Source: Prevotella sp.
GTDB taxonomy: Bacteria; Bacteroidota; Bacteroidia; Bacteroidales; Bacteroidaceae
Assembly: GCA_017474845.1 (NCBI GenBank)
Contig: JAFVGS010000033.1
Span: forward strand, 114,105-178,104
Length of the DNA stretch: 64,000 bases
Reading direction: 5' to 3'
Position 1 is the first letter of the stretch; each line of letters begins with the position of its first letter. Positions 32,204 to 41,215 of the stretch are shown piece after piece. A program made the position numbers and the translations under genes. The notes below the pieces were generated by a model. The model did not search any database. It was not told the origin of the DNA and saw only the letters and a list, made by a program, of their open reading frames with translations.

Positions 32204-33214
32204 TTACTTCACGCTCATTCCCTCACTGACTTTATTCTGACCTTGGACAATGATCACATCGCCGCTGGTCAGTCCCGTTTCTATGACCACTCCGCTGCTG
32301 TATATATCGCCCGTGGTGACGGCCTGACGGTGAGCCTTCCCTTGCTTGACCATCCACACAAAGGTCTCCTTGCCGCTAATCTGGATGGCATCCTGTGGCA
32401 CCAGAATGGAATAGTCTGCACTCACATCCTTCATGTGTACCTTGCAGACCATACCGGGCAGCAGTGTATGGCTTCTGTTCTCTACAATAGCCTTTACAGT
32501 GTATGTGTGGTTGATGATATTCGCAACCACTCCCTTGTTCACCACTCTACCCGTAAACACGCTATCGCCCAAGGCTGGCACCGTGAACTTTATGTCAGTG
32601 CCTTTCTTAATCTTGCTGATCTCTTTCTCCGGCACTGATACGCTTACCTTCACCTTGTCAATCTTCACCAGTTTGAACCCCGTCACGCCAGGCATGACGC
32701 TGCTGCCTTCATGTACTGCATTTTGTGCCACATAGCCATCAAAGGGGGCACGTAGCACGATCTCGTCCACATTCTTCCGCGACATGGCCTCTGCGGCTTT
32801 TGCCTTGGTCAGCATCGACTCCATCTCCACCATTCTTATCTCCGGCAGCGTACCTTTGTCGTAAAGGTTCTTCAGACGACGATAGGCATCCTCGGTCTGT
32901 GCCAGGGTCGAGGCACTCATCTCGTAGGCATTCCTCACGTTCTGTCCGTCGGTCTCTGCCATGGCCTGACCTTTCCGCACGAACTGCCCTTCATCCACCA
33001 TCACGCGAATAACCGTACCTAAGACTCCGAATGTGACGTTGGCACCGTCTTCCTCTTCTATCACTCCCATGAAACTCTTGTTCACGCTCTGTGCGCCAGC
33101 CTCTACTTTCTGGGTTCTTACACTGACAGCCTCCTCACGCGTCTGCGTCTCCTTGTTGTTGCATGACCAAAGCAGGAAGGCTGTCGCCACCAATATAACG
33201 ATTTTCCGACTCAT
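32204..33214 (-). CDS. RND periplasmic adaptor (membrane fusion lipoprotein)
   Basis: 336 residues from ATG 33214. The signal ends in a lipobox, FLLWSC, so it is anchored as a lipoprotein. The hairpin/lipoyl layout is seen: VRKGQAMAETDGQNV and RAPFDGYVAQNAVHEGSSV, then the beta-barrel part. A longer start at 33316 is rejected because the TAAATTTG box at 33265-33272 lies inside it. First gene of the efflux operon. Confidence 0.92.
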   Translation of the reverse strand: MSRKIVILVATAFLLWSCNNKETQTREEAVSVRTQKVEAGAQSVNKSFMGVIEEEDGANVTFGVLGTVIRVMVDEGQFVRKGQAMAETDGQNVRNAYEMSASTLAQTEDAYRRLKNLYDKGTLPEIRMVEMESMLTKAKAAEAMSRKNVDEIVLRAPFDGYVAQNAVHEGSSVMPGVTGFKLVKIDKVKVSVSVPEKEISKIKKGTDIKFTVPALGDSVFTGRVVNKGVVANIINHTYTVKAIVENRSHTLLPGMVCKVHMKDVSADYSILVPQDAIQISGKETFVWMVKQGKAHRQAVTTGDIYSSGVVIETGLTSGDVIIVQGQNKVSEGMSVK

Positions 33215-33264
33215 ATTTGCGATTTTCTCGAATTGCAAGAAACGATTATCGTTCTTATCGACTG

Positions 33265-33272
33265 CAAATTTA
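33265..33272 (-). promoter_or_regulatory. TAAATTTG -7 box of efflux operon
   Basis: CAAATTTA on the plus strand, 50 bp upstream of the adaptor start. Confidence 0.5.
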
Positions 33273-33365
33273 ATCCTTTTTTCCCATATAACAATGCTTT
33301 TATGGGAAAAACACATAAAAACTTGCGCACTGGCACCCTTGTGACAGGCGTTGTAAAGTTAAAAG

Positions 33366-33398
33366 ACAAGCCTTGAAAAAGTGATTCTCAAGGCTTGT
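33366..33398. terminator. Hairpin downstream of asnA
   Basis: ACAAGCCTTGA/TCAAGGCTTGT, a perfect 11-bp stem with an 11-base loop, in the gap between asnA and the efflux operon (both minus strand). Confidence 0.6.
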
Positions 33399-33434
33399 AA
33401 AGGGGAATTTAAAGCATCATCTTGCTGAGTGACT

Positions 33435-34472
33435 TCAGATAAGGTTCATGCCAAGGGCCTTGCACTCGCGACGCATGTCGTCGGGCCAGATGGATGCCTG
33501 GATCTCACCGATATGGCCTTTATGGAGAAGCACCATGCAGAGACGGCTCTGACCGATACCGCCACCGATGGAGAGGGGCAGACGGTCGTTGAGCAGCTGC
33601 TGATGGAAGTAGAGCTGTTCGCGTTCCTCCTGGTGCTCGAGCTTCAGCTGGCGCAGCAGACTCTCCTTGTCCACACGGATACCCATGGACGAGAGCTCGA
33701 AGCTGCGGCCCAGGATGGGATACCAGATGAGGATATCGCCGTTGAGTCCCATCTTGCCGTTCTCGGCGATGGTGGACCAGTCGTCGTAGTCGGGGGCACG
33801 GCCATCGTGCTTCTCGCCATTGGAGAGCTTACCGCCGATGCCGATGATGAAGACAGCACCGTAGGCCTCGCAGATGGCATCCTCGCGCTCCTTGGGCGTC
33901 TTGTCGGGATACATCTTCAACAGCTCCTCGGCATGGATGAAGTGGATCTTCTCAGGCAGGAAGGCCTTGAGCTGGGGATAGGTTTCACAGGTGAGGTACT
34001 CCGTGCGGCGGATAGCGGCATAGATGCGCTCGACAACGTTCTTGAGGAACGACAGCGTACGGTCTTCACGACGGATGACGGCCTCCCAGTCCCACTGGTC
34101 GACATAGAGCGAGTGGAGGTTGTCGAGTTCCTCATCGGCTCGGATGGCGTTCATGTCGGTATAGATGCCGTAGCCCGGCTCGATCTGGTACTCGGCCAGC
34201 GACAGGCGCTTCCACTTGGCCAGTGAGTGTACGACCTCTGCCTGTGCGTCGCCCAGATCCTTGATGGGGAAGGTGACGGCACGCTCCACGCCGTTCAGGT
34301 CGTCGTTGATACCCAGTCCTTTAAGGACGAAGAGAGGGGCTGTGACACGACGCAGACGGAGCTCTGTGGAGAGGTTCTGCTGAAAGAAATCCTTAATAAG
34401 CTTGATGCCCTGCTCGGTCTGCTTCGTATCGAGCAAGGCCTCATAGTGCAGGGGTTTGATTACTTGTCCCAT
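33435..34472 (-). CDS. asnA: Aspartate-ammonia ligase
   Basis: 345 residues from ATG 34472. A class II synthetase-like enzyme making asparagine from aspartate, ammonia and ATP. KQTEQGIKLIKDFFQQNL, APLFVLKGLGINDDLNG and the ending GGGIGQSRLCMVLLHKGHIGE fit AsnA closely. A longer reading from 34583 is rejected because the TATCTTTG box (34499-34506) is within it. Monocistronic with a hairpin downstream. Confidence 0.96.
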   Translation of the reverse strand: MGQVIKPLHYEALLDTKQTEQGIKLIKDFFQQNLSTELRLRRVTAPLFVLKGLGINDDLNGVERAVTFPIKDLGDAQAEVVHSLAKWKRLSLAEYQIEPGYGIYTDMNAIRADEELDNLHSLYVDQWDWEAVIRREDRTLSFLKNVVERIYAAIRRTEYLTCETYPQLKAFLPEKIHFIHAEELLKMYPDKTPKEREDAICEAYGAVFIIGIGGKLSNGEKHDGRAPDYDDWSTIAENGKMGLNGDILIWYPILGRSFELSSMGIRVDKESLLRQLKLEHQEEREQLYFHQQLLNDRLPLSIGGGIGQSRLCMVLLHKGHIGEIQASIWPDDMRRECKALGMNLI

Positions 34473-34498
34473 TTTACAGTTGATTCTAATTTTGGCCG

Positions 34499-34506
34499 CA
34501 AAGATA
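34499..34506 (-). promoter_or_regulatory. TATCTTTG -7 box of asnA
   Basis: CAAAGATA on the plus strand, 26 bp upstream of the chosen asnA start. Confidence 0.6.
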
Positions 34507-34511
34507 ATAAA

Positions 34512-34625
34512 AAATGGATAATTGACAATGGATAATGGATATTTTTTTGCAAAATGACACAAAATATTGATTTTTGCTAACATTTTGATTGCCTATTGCC
34601 CATTATCCATTATCCATTGTCCATT
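34512..34625. repeat. Inverted TCCATTATCCATTGTC arms between asnA and OMP gene
   Basis: The left arm at 34512-34541 and right arm at 34602-34625 are imperfect inverted copies of ATTATCCATTATCCATTGTC. They flank a 60-bp AT-rich centre and stop only 3 bp before the OMP stop codon. Confidence 0.65.
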
Positions 34626-34628
34626 CAA

Positions 34629-37571
34629 TCAGAACCTACCGCCACGGGGACCACCTCCGAAGCCACCGCCGAAGCCTCCGCCACGGGGACCGCCACCGCC
34701 AAATCCGCCACGACCGCCACGGCCGCCACGGGAACCAGGACCGCCAGGACCACCAGGACCACCGAAGGCACCACGGCCGCCGAAGAGGTTCAGACGATAG
34801 ATGACGTGAACCATACCGTAGCTGGTGATGGCGTTATACTCGGTATCACTGCGCTGGGAGGCATTGATGATTTGGCTGACGGTGGACTGCTCGTGCAAGA
34901 TGTCGTAGAGCTGGAGCGAGATGGTGAGGGCCTTACCCTTGAGGAAGCTCTGCGACACCTGGGCGTTCCAGATGAGTTCGTTGGTGTTCATCGAGTTGTC
35001 GGTATAACCACGACGGCTCTGCATGTTCAGGTTCGTGGTGAACGACGTGCCCCAGGGTGCGGTGATGCCGACCATACCGCCGTAGGTGAACTGCCAGGTG
35101 TCGAGGTTGTTGTTCGGCTGCAGCTCACTGCGCGAACGGTTGTAGTTCATGGAGCCGTTGAGCTCGACCTCGAGCCAGTCGTTACGGTAGCTGGCTGCCA
35201 GACGCTCACCGACGCCGAAGGTGTTGGTGATACTCTCCTCCGAATCCTGGAGGCTGTTGACACTCACGTAACCGACGTTGTGGGCATAACTCAGGTTGGT
35301 GAACGTGTTGACATTGAAGTAGGCTGCTGAGTCGATGGCGGTGTTGAACATGAAGCCGAGGTTGCCGTTCCAGTTGCCGTTGATGTTCTCAGGACGGGTA
35401 ACCGTACCACCGGTCTCGGTGTTGAGGGTGGTCTTGTTCGACACGGAGTTACTGGTCGTCGAGAAGTTCACGAAGGTCATCACAGCCCGCTGGTGCTTCT
35501 GGAAGTAATCATTGTAGAAGAGGTTGAAGTTCTGCGTAAACGAAGGCTTCAGACCGGGGTTACCACGTGTGATGCGCAAGGGATTGCTGTCGTCGACGAT
35601 ATCGAGCAGGTCGCTCATCGAGGGCTGCTGGGTACGGCCGCGATAGGTGAAGCGCAACTGGCCTGTCTGCGACTTCTTCCAGCGGAAGTCGAGGGTCGGT
35701 GTGATATTGGTCACGGTACGCACGGTATCGGCATAGATGCCCTGATAATTCTGGATGAAGTGCGTCTTCTGGGGAAGCACCTGGAAACCGACGTTGAGGT
35801 TATAGGACTTACGGACGACGCGCAGCATCAGTTCGAGCGTATGGTTGTAGTTCTTGTATTCCGAGTAGCGGCTCAGGTCCTTGTCCTCGTAGGTATCCAA
35901 GGGATTGGGAAGCTTTAAGAGATAGGCATCCCAGTTGCGGTACTGCGGCACGATACTGCTATAGTCCACACCTATGAGGCTGTACATGAGACGGTCGCTC
36001 TTGGTGTAGCTATAATTATAGGTATAGCTGAACTGCAGATAGACCTGACGCCAGAGAGGCTCGCTGTAGGAGGTGCGGATGCTGTAGCTCCACTTGTCCT
36101 CGGGCGTGACACTGTAGCGGTTGGTGATCGTCGTATCGCTGGTGGTGAACAGGTAGATGTAATTGTTCGTCATCGACTTGCTGACGCCCTCGCTCCAGTT
36201 GCCATTCAACTGCACGGTGATATTGCGGCCCGAGTTGTTCAGGCGGCGGTTGAACTGCAACCTTCCTCCCACGCTCTTCGTATCGCTGTAGCTGATACCG
36301 TCGCTGATATTGTAGTTCTTGGTGATGTCCTTGCCGATCAGGGCCTGGATCTCCGTCAGGGGATCATCGACATAATTGTACGGATTCTCCGAAAAAGTGG
36401 CGCTCTGGCTGGTGTTCTCGCCGTCGTTGGAGTTATAGCGGGCGTTGGGACGGAACATGATGTTGGTCATCGAGTCGGGCTGCCACTCCAGGCGCATCTG
36501 GGCATTCCACTGGTTGGAACGGGAGAATCGCTGGCTGACGCTGTTTTCCCACGACGAGGTGGACTGACTGAAGAAATTCTCCACGTTGCTCTTGGAGAAG
36601 ACGTCACCGTCGCTGTGGTTCCAGCGCACGCTGCCGTCGAGCTTGAACTTGTCGGTCTTCTCGTAGTTCAGGTTTGCACCGACCATCTTTGTGGCGTTCA
36701 GTCCCTGGCGTGCTCCTCCGAACCGTCCGCCACCGCCACCACCGGGGAAACCCATGTCGTTGGTGTTGTTGGCATTGGCCATGACGAACACTTTCATGTT
36801 GTCTTTCATCCAACCGCCGAAGACACGGCCTGCATAACGGTGTTTCGTACCAGCGGCAAGGTCGGCATTCATCATGAAGCCCCTGTTCATACCGGCCTTG
36901 ATGCCGAAGTCGAGCACTGTCTGCTCTTCACCGTCCTCGATACCCGATACACGTGCGAGGTCGCTCTGCTGGTCGTAGGCCTTGATGCGGTCGATGATGT
37001 TCGTAGGCAGGTTCTTCATGGCGGTCTTAGTGTCGCCCGTCATGAACTCCTTACCGTCGACGAGGATCTTCTTCACCTGCTTGCCGTTGATCTTGATGGT
37101 ACCGTCGTCACTGATCTCTGCTCCGGGCAGACGACGTACGAGTTCCTCGGCCACCGATCCCTCAGGGGTGCGGAAGGCGTTGGCGTTATAGACGAAGGTG
37201 TCAGCCTTGAGCGTCACCTTCTGGGCACGGGCTGTCACCGTGGCACCCTTCAGCATGATGGCGTCGGGCTCGAGCTTGATGGTACCGGCATTATAGTCCT
37301 TGTCCTTCAGCGTAATCTTCTTCGTGTAGGTCTTGAAACCCACATAGGTCACCTGCAAGGTATAGGTACCCTCCGGGGCCTTGATGGAGAACCCGCCCTC
37401 GGTATTGGTTACGGCATTGGCAATTACCTTTTCACCACTCAGCAGGGCGGCAGTTGCCTGAATGACGGCTTCCTGCGTGTCCTGTTCTACTACTGTTCCT
37501 TTAACTGTTCGCTGTGCGAATGTAACGACTGTCACCATCAGGGCAACAATCAACAATCCAATTTTTTTCAT
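34629..37571 (-). CDS. TonB-receptor-like outer membrane beta-barrel protein with Gly-rich tail
   Basis: 980 residues from ATG 37571 (MKKIGLLIVALMVTVVTFAQ signal). A carboxypeptidase-regulatory-like domain follows (RTVKGTVVEQDTQEAVIQAT, residues ~20-110), then a plug-like part (ADTFVYNANAFRTPEGSVAE) and a long beta-barrel of the OMP_b-brl_3 type. No TonB box is evident. The barrel seems to end at MVHVIYRLNLFGG, after which about 45 residues consist almost only of Gly, Arg, Pro and Phe and end in F. A second Gly-rich loop (FPGGGGGGRFGG) lies near residue 280. Role unknown; transport or surface binding are guesses. Confidence 0.85.
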   Translation of the reverse strand: MKKIGLLIVALMVTVVTFAQRTVKGTVVEQDTQEAVIQATAALLSGEKVIANAVTNTEGGFSIKAPEGTYTLQVTYVGFKTYTKKITLKDKDYNAGTIKLEPDAIMLKGATVTARAQKVTLKADTFVYNANAFRTPEGSVAEELVRRLPGAEISDDGTIKINGKQVKKILVDGKEFMTGDTKTAMKNLPTNIIDRIKAYDQQSDLARVSGIEDGEEQTVLDFGIKAGMNRGFMMNADLAAGTKHRYAGRVFGGWMKDNMKVFVMANANNTNDMGFPGGGGGGRFGGARQGLNATKMVGANLNYEKTDKFKLDGSVRWNHSDGDVFSKSNVENFFSQSTSSWENSVSQRFSRSNQWNAQMRLEWQPDSMTNIMFRPNARYNSNDGENTSQSATFSENPYNYVDDPLTEIQALIGKDITKNYNISDGISYSDTKSVGGRLQFNRRLNNSGRNITVQLNGNWSEGVSKSMTNNYIYLFTTSDTTITNRYSVTPEDKWSYSIRTSYSEPLWRQVYLQFSYTYNYSYTKSDRLMYSLIGVDYSSIVPQYRNWDAYLLKLPNPLDTYEDKDLSRYSEYKNYNHTLELMLRVVRKSYNLNVGFQVLPQKTHFIQNYQGIYADTVRTVTNITPTLDFRWKKSQTGQLRFTYRGRTQQPSMSDLLDIVDDSNPLRITRGNPGLKPSFTQNFNLFYNDYFQKHQRAVMTFVNFSTTSNSVSNKTTLNTETGGTVTRPENINGNWNGNLGFMFNTAIDSAAYFNVNTFTNLSYAHNVGYVSVNSLQDSEESITNTFGVGERLAASYRNDWLEVELNGSMNYNRSRSELQPNNNLDTWQFTYGGMVGITAPWGTSFTTNLNMQSRRGYTDNSMNTNELIWNAQVSQSFLKGKALTISLQLYDILHEQSTVSQIINASQRSDTEYNAITSYGMVHVIYRLNLFGGRGAFGGPGGPGGPGSRGGRGGRGGFGGGGPRGGGFGGGFGGGPRGGRF

Positions 37572-37651
37572 TGATAGTTGTGAATTTATGCCTCTTTGAC
37601 GCATGAACGGGAGAAAAGTTTAACGGAAAGCAAAAAAATTCGCATTTCTTC

Positions 37652-37681
37652 TTGTCATTATGAAAAAAATGCCTACCTTTG
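37652..37681 (+). promoter_or_regulatory. Promoter of aroB (TTG-N19-TACCTTTG)
   Basis: TTG at 37652-37654 and TACCTTTG at 37674-37681. This places the aroB start at ATG 37721 rather than at the in-frame ATG 37679 inside the box. Confidence 0.75.
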
Positions 37682-37720
37682 CAGCATCAACAACAAGCAA
37701 GCAACCATAAGCATAGAAAG

Positions 37721-38794
37721 ATGAATCCGCAAAAGGTTGTCATTTCCGAAAATCTGACAGAAGCCCTCGCAACAGCCGTCGCTGAATGTGAGCACGATCG
37801 TACATTCATCCTCGTCGATGAGACGACGGAACGCTGCTGTCTGCCCGTCGTCAGCGATATGGACTTTGTCCACGGGGCACAGGTCATCGTCATCGGCGCC
37901 ACCGACAGTCACAAGACGCTCGAGTCGCTGGCCCATGTGTGGGAAGCCTTAGGTGAGGGAGGCGGCACACGCCACTCCTTATTAATAAATATAGGTGGCG
38001 GCATGGTGACCGACTTAGGGGGCTTCGCAGCCTCCACCTTCAAGCGGGGCATCAACTATATCAACATCCCCACGACACTGCTCTCGATGGTCGATGCCAG
38101 CGTGGGCGGCAAGACAGGCATCAACTTCCGGGGACTGAAAAACGAGATCGGCGTGTTCAGCAATGCCAGCACCGTCATCCTCGACACCACGTTCCTGAAG
38201 ACCCTCGATGCCGAGAACATCTGTTCCGGCTATGCCGAGATGCTGAAGCACGGGCTGATATCCAACGAAGAGATGTGGGCAGAGCTGATGAACTTCGACC
38301 TTGCCCAGCCCGATCTGGGGCAGTTGCAGACGATGGTGGCCGACAGCGTCGCCGTGAAACAGCGCATCGTCACCGAAGACCCGCTGGAGCAAGGTATCCG
38401 CAAGGCCCTGAACCTCGGGCACACCATCGGTCACGCCTTCGAGAGTTTCGCCCTTTCGCACAATGGGGACAGCCCCCTTTGTGAGAAGCCGATCCTTCAC
38501 GGCTATGCCGTCGCCTACGGTCTCATCGGCGAACTCTACCTCAGTACCGTCAAGACAGGTTTCCCCTCAGACAAGATGCACCAGACGGTCAGCTTCATCA
38601 AGGAGCACTACGGCAAGATGGCCATCACGTGCGACGACTACCCCACCCTGCTGGAGCTCATGACCCACGACAAGAAGAACGTGGCTGGCACGATCAACTT
38701 CACCCTCTTGGGCGGCATCGGAGACATCCGCATCAACCAGACCGCCTCGAAGGAAGACATCTACGAGGCACTCGACTTCTACCGCGAGTGCTGA
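37721..38794 (+). CDS. aroB: 3-dehydroquinate synthase
   Basis: A 357-residue NAD-dependent enzyme of the shikimate pathway. GGGMVTDLGGFAASTFKRG, PTTLLSMVDASVGGKTGIN and NLGHTIGHAFES are the diagnostic NAD- and metal-binding motifs. It precedes the CE15 esterase gene by 20 bp, but no functional link is evident. Confidence 0.96.
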   Translation: MNPQKVVISENLTEALATAVAECEHDRTFILVDETTERCCLPVVSDMDFVHGAQVIVIGATDSHKTLESLAHVWEALGEGGGTRHSLLINIGGGMVTDLGGFAASTFKRGINYINIPTTLLSMVDASVGGKTGINFRGLKNEIGVFSNASTVILDTTFLKTLDAENICSGYAEMLKHGLISNEEMWAELMNFDLAQPDLGQLQTMVADSVAVKQRIVTEDPLEQGIRKALNLGHTIGHAFESFALSHNGDSPLCEKPILHGYAVAYGLIGELYLSTVKTGFPSDKMHQTVSFIKEHYGKMAITCDDYPTLLELMTHDKKNVAGTINFTLLGGIGDIRINQTASKEDIYEALDFYREC

Positions 38795-38814
38795 CAGCAA
38801 AAAACATAAAGGAT

Positions 38815-40071
38815 ATGAAGAAACTATTCATGCTGACGGCAGTGCTGCTGACAAGCGTCTGCAACTACGCACAGCAGCCGCCACTCGTCTACGAGACGGA
38901 GAACACCGGAACCAATGCCAGTCCCGTGCTGCCCACGAAGGAACAAGGCACGAAGTGCGAAGCCCTGCCAGACCCTCTGATGTGGTCTGACGGCAGTGGA
39001 CGCGTCACCGACTTCAAAGACTGGAGCCTGCGCCGTGGTGAGATTGCCAAGGAGATCCAGCACTATGAGATCGGCACGAAGCCGGCCGTAGACCCCTCGG
39101 CCGTGAAGGCGCGCATGGACGGCGACACGCTGAAGGTGACCGTCACCGTCGGCGACCAGTCGCTCGAGCTCAGTGCCCTCATCAGCTATCCGTCCGTGGG
39201 TGAGGCACCATATGCCCTGATGATCGGCACCAGCGGCATCGCCTTGCCCAAAAGTCTCTTTGAGAAGCGCCCCATCGCCACGATGATCTATAAGGAGGCA
39301 CAGGTGAACAACTACAGCCAGTTCGGTGCCCGCTTCGGACGTAAGCCAGCTGGTCGTGGCAACTACGACTTCGACCGTCTCTATCCGGAACTGAAGGACA
39401 ATGGTGCCTACAGCGAATGGGCCTGGGGGCTGAGCCGCCTCATCGACGGACTGCAGCAGTTAGGGCCAGAGGTGACGAAGATCGACACGAAGCATATCGG
39501 CGTGACGGGATGCAGCTATGCCGGTAAGATGGCACTCTTCTGTGGAGCCTTCGACGAGCGCGTCGCCCTGACCATCGCCCAGGAGCCCGGTGGCGGCGGT
39601 GCTGCCGCCTGGCGCTACTCCCGTTGGCTGAACATACAACCGGATGCCGAGCCCGTGGAGAACCTCGACAAGACAGACTACAACTGGTTTATGGAGAGTC
39701 TGCGTGAGAACTACGGCGAGGAGAACGTGGCCTATCTGCCCCACGACCATCACGAACTGGCAGCGATGATCTGTCCGCGGGCCCTGCTGATGTTAGGAAA
39801 TCCTGACTTCGTGTGGCTGGCAGATCCTTCGGCCTACGTCTCGATGAACGGTGCCATGAAGGTGTGGGAGCAGTTCGGCATCGCCGACCGTGTGGGCTAT
39901 TCCATCGTCGCAGGCCACGGACATTGTCAGTTGCCCGAGGTGCAGTTCCCGGAGGTGGAGGCCTACATCGACCGCTTCCTGCTCGGCAAGACGGATGCGA
40001 ACACCACCGTCCGCATCGCCCCAGAATCATACAAAGACATCGACCTCAACTACTGGATCGGTCAGTGGTAA
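38815..40071 (+). CDS. Carbohydrate esterase family 15 (glucuronoyl esterase), secreted
   Basis: 418 residues from ATG 38815 with a signal peptide (MKKLFMLTAVLLTSVCNYAQ). Catalytic elements are the GCSYAGK nucleophile Ser234, QEPGGGGAA with Glu257, and AGHGHCQ with His368. Family members split the ester between lignin alcohols and 4-O-methyl-glucuronate of xylan. This fits with the GH8 xylo-oligosaccharide enzyme in the same window. An earlier in-frame ATG (38629) lies in aroB and is not used. Confidence 0.85.
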   Translation: MKKLFMLTAVLLTSVCNYAQQPPLVYETENTGTNASPVLPTKEQGTKCEALPDPLMWSDGSGRVTDFKDWSLRRGEIAKEIQHYEIGTKPAVDPSAVKARMDGDTLKVTVTVGDQSLELSALISYPSVGEAPYALMIGTSGIALPKSLFEKRPIATMIYKEAQVNNYSQFGARFGRKPAGRGNYDFDRLYPELKDNGAYSEWAWGLSRLIDGLQQLGPEVTKIDTKHIGVTGCSYAGKMALFCGAFDERVALTIAQEPGGGGAAAWRYSRWLNIQPDAEPVENLDKTDYNWFMESLRENYGEENVAYLPHDHHELAAMICPRALLMLGNPDFVWLADPSAYVSMNGAMKVWEQFGIADRVGYSIVAGHGHCQLPEVQFPEVEAYIDRFLLGKTDANTTVRIAPESYKDIDLNYWIGQW

Positions 40072-40076
40072 CCGTT

Positions 40077-40113
40077 TCTCCCCCTGAGTAGGGGGAGTCA
40101 GAGGGGGTCTGAT
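40077..40113. repeat. Family A-like GC palindrome between CE15 gene and menE
   Basis: TCTCCCCCTGAGTAGGGGGA followed by GTCAGAGGGGGTCTG. The minus strand reads CAGACCCCCTCTGACTCCCC, the same plan as the in-frame family A copies, but here intergenic between convergent genes where it could act as a terminator. Confidence 0.7.
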
Positions 40114-41177
40114 CAGCCTCTGGCCAAAATCTCCGCCTGCCTCCTGGCAGGCTTTTTGGTTTCCGTCAGAGGAATCCTGCTGACGTGAATATACGCCTTC
40201 GGCCGCTGGTACTTGGGCAGCACCGTCTCACAGACCGCCTTCGCCTCTTCCACATCGCCCTCCGTCAGCAATACGACCACCTCGCCAAACTTCTGGTCTG
40301 CCCGTTTACTTATTAAATAAGGTACGTGTAAATGATTCCTCAACAGTCTTTCCACCTCCTCCGCCTGGATCTTGATCCCCCCGGAGCAAATCACATTATC
40401 CTTCCTCCCCAGAATCCTGAAGCGGGTGATACAGGGGGACGGTTCTTTTGTTACATCGTCGGCCGATGTAACAAAAGAACCGTCCCCCTGTATCACGGCG
40501 ATATCATTCGTCACCAACCTCTCTTTACACACCTCCGGTGCATCAATCACCAGACACCCCTCCTCATTCAGGCTGACACCGACCGACGGAAACGGCGTGT
40601 ACCACTCCGAAGCCTCTGCCCCTGACAACCGCCTCAAAGCGATATGCGAAAGCGTCTCTGTCATGCCATACGTGCTCCACACGTCATTCGGAAACGTCTT
40701 CAGTTCCTCTGCCAACGCCTCGTCTATCGCCCCGCCGCCAATGATCAGGTGCTTAATCTGTTTCAGCCGCTCCCGTTCCTCCGGCACCTGCAGTGAGTTA
40801 TACACCTGCATCGGCACCATCGCGGCGAAAGTGAAACAGGGGGACGGTTCTTTTGTTACATCGGTCGGCGATGTAACAAAAGAACCGTCCCCCTGTTTCA
40901 CCAAAGGATGCCCACTCGGCTCAACAACGATCAGACGCAGATTCCGTTCTATCGCCCTGACCACCATCATCTTGCCTGCAATATAGTCGAGCGACATACA
41001 GAGTAAGGCCGTATCGCCAGCCTTCAGTCCGAGGAAGTCGCACGTAATCCGTGCCGAGGCCCTCATCCGCTGCTTCTCCACCAGCATCCGCTTCGGTTCC
41101 CCGGTACTCCCGCTCGTCTTCACCTCGACATACGGACTGTCGTCATTCCATTCCTTCAAAAACTCTTCTAAAGACAT
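40113..41177 (-). CDS. menE: o-Succinylbenzoate-CoA ligase
   Basis: A 354-residue AMP-forming enzyme that activates o-succinylbenzoate in menaquinone synthesis. Adenylation motifs: VKTSGSTGEPKRMLVEK (A3), VWSTYGMTETLSHIA (A5) and the C-terminal ILGRKDNVICSGGIKIQAEE (A8). Context after menC and menB fixes the substrate. Two family B palindromes add about 23 residues each (GDGSFVT...VTKEPSPC) at nt 40831-40901 and 40427-40495. They precede A5 and A8 and leave the motifs intact. The start codon ATGTCTTTA is provided by a family H repeat. Confidence 0.95.
   Translation of the reverse strand: MSLEEFLKEWNDDSPYVEVKTSGSTGEPKRMLVEKQRMRASARITCDFLGLKAGDTALLCMSLDYIAGKMMVVRAIERNLRLIVVEPSGHPLVKQGDGSFVTSPTDVTKEPSPCFTFAAMVPMQVYNSLQVPEERERLKQIKHLIIGGGAIDEALAEELKTFPNDVWSTYGMTETLSHIALRRLSGAEASEWYTPFPSVGVSLNEEGCLVIDAPEVCKERLVTNDIAVIQGDGSFVTSADDVTKEPSPCITRFRILGRKDNVICSGGIKIQAEEVERLLRNHLHVPYLISKRADQKFGEVVVLLTEGDVEEAKAVCETVLPKYQRPKAYIHVSRIPLTETKKPARRQAEILARG
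40427..40495. repeat. Family B palindrome, second copy in menE
   Basis: Perfect 32-bp arms (40427-40458, 40464-40495) around a five-base loop. In frame; minus-strand product IQGDGSFVT-x-VTKEPSPCI. Confidence 0.95.
40831..40901. repeat. Family B palindrome, first copy in menE
   Basis: Perfect 33-bp arms (40831-40863, 40869-40901). The outermost bases GTGAAAC/GTTTCAC differ from TGATAC/GTATCA of the other menE copy, yet each stays fully paired. Confidence 0.95.
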
Positions 41178-41215
41178 AGTAACATTTTAAAGACAGACTA
41201 ACATACGAACATTTT
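41160..41215. repeat. Family H element at menC/menE border
   Basis: AAAGACATAGTAACATTTTA followed by AAGACAGACTAACATACGAACA. On the minus strand it carries the menE start ATGTCTTTA. Confidence 0.75.
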
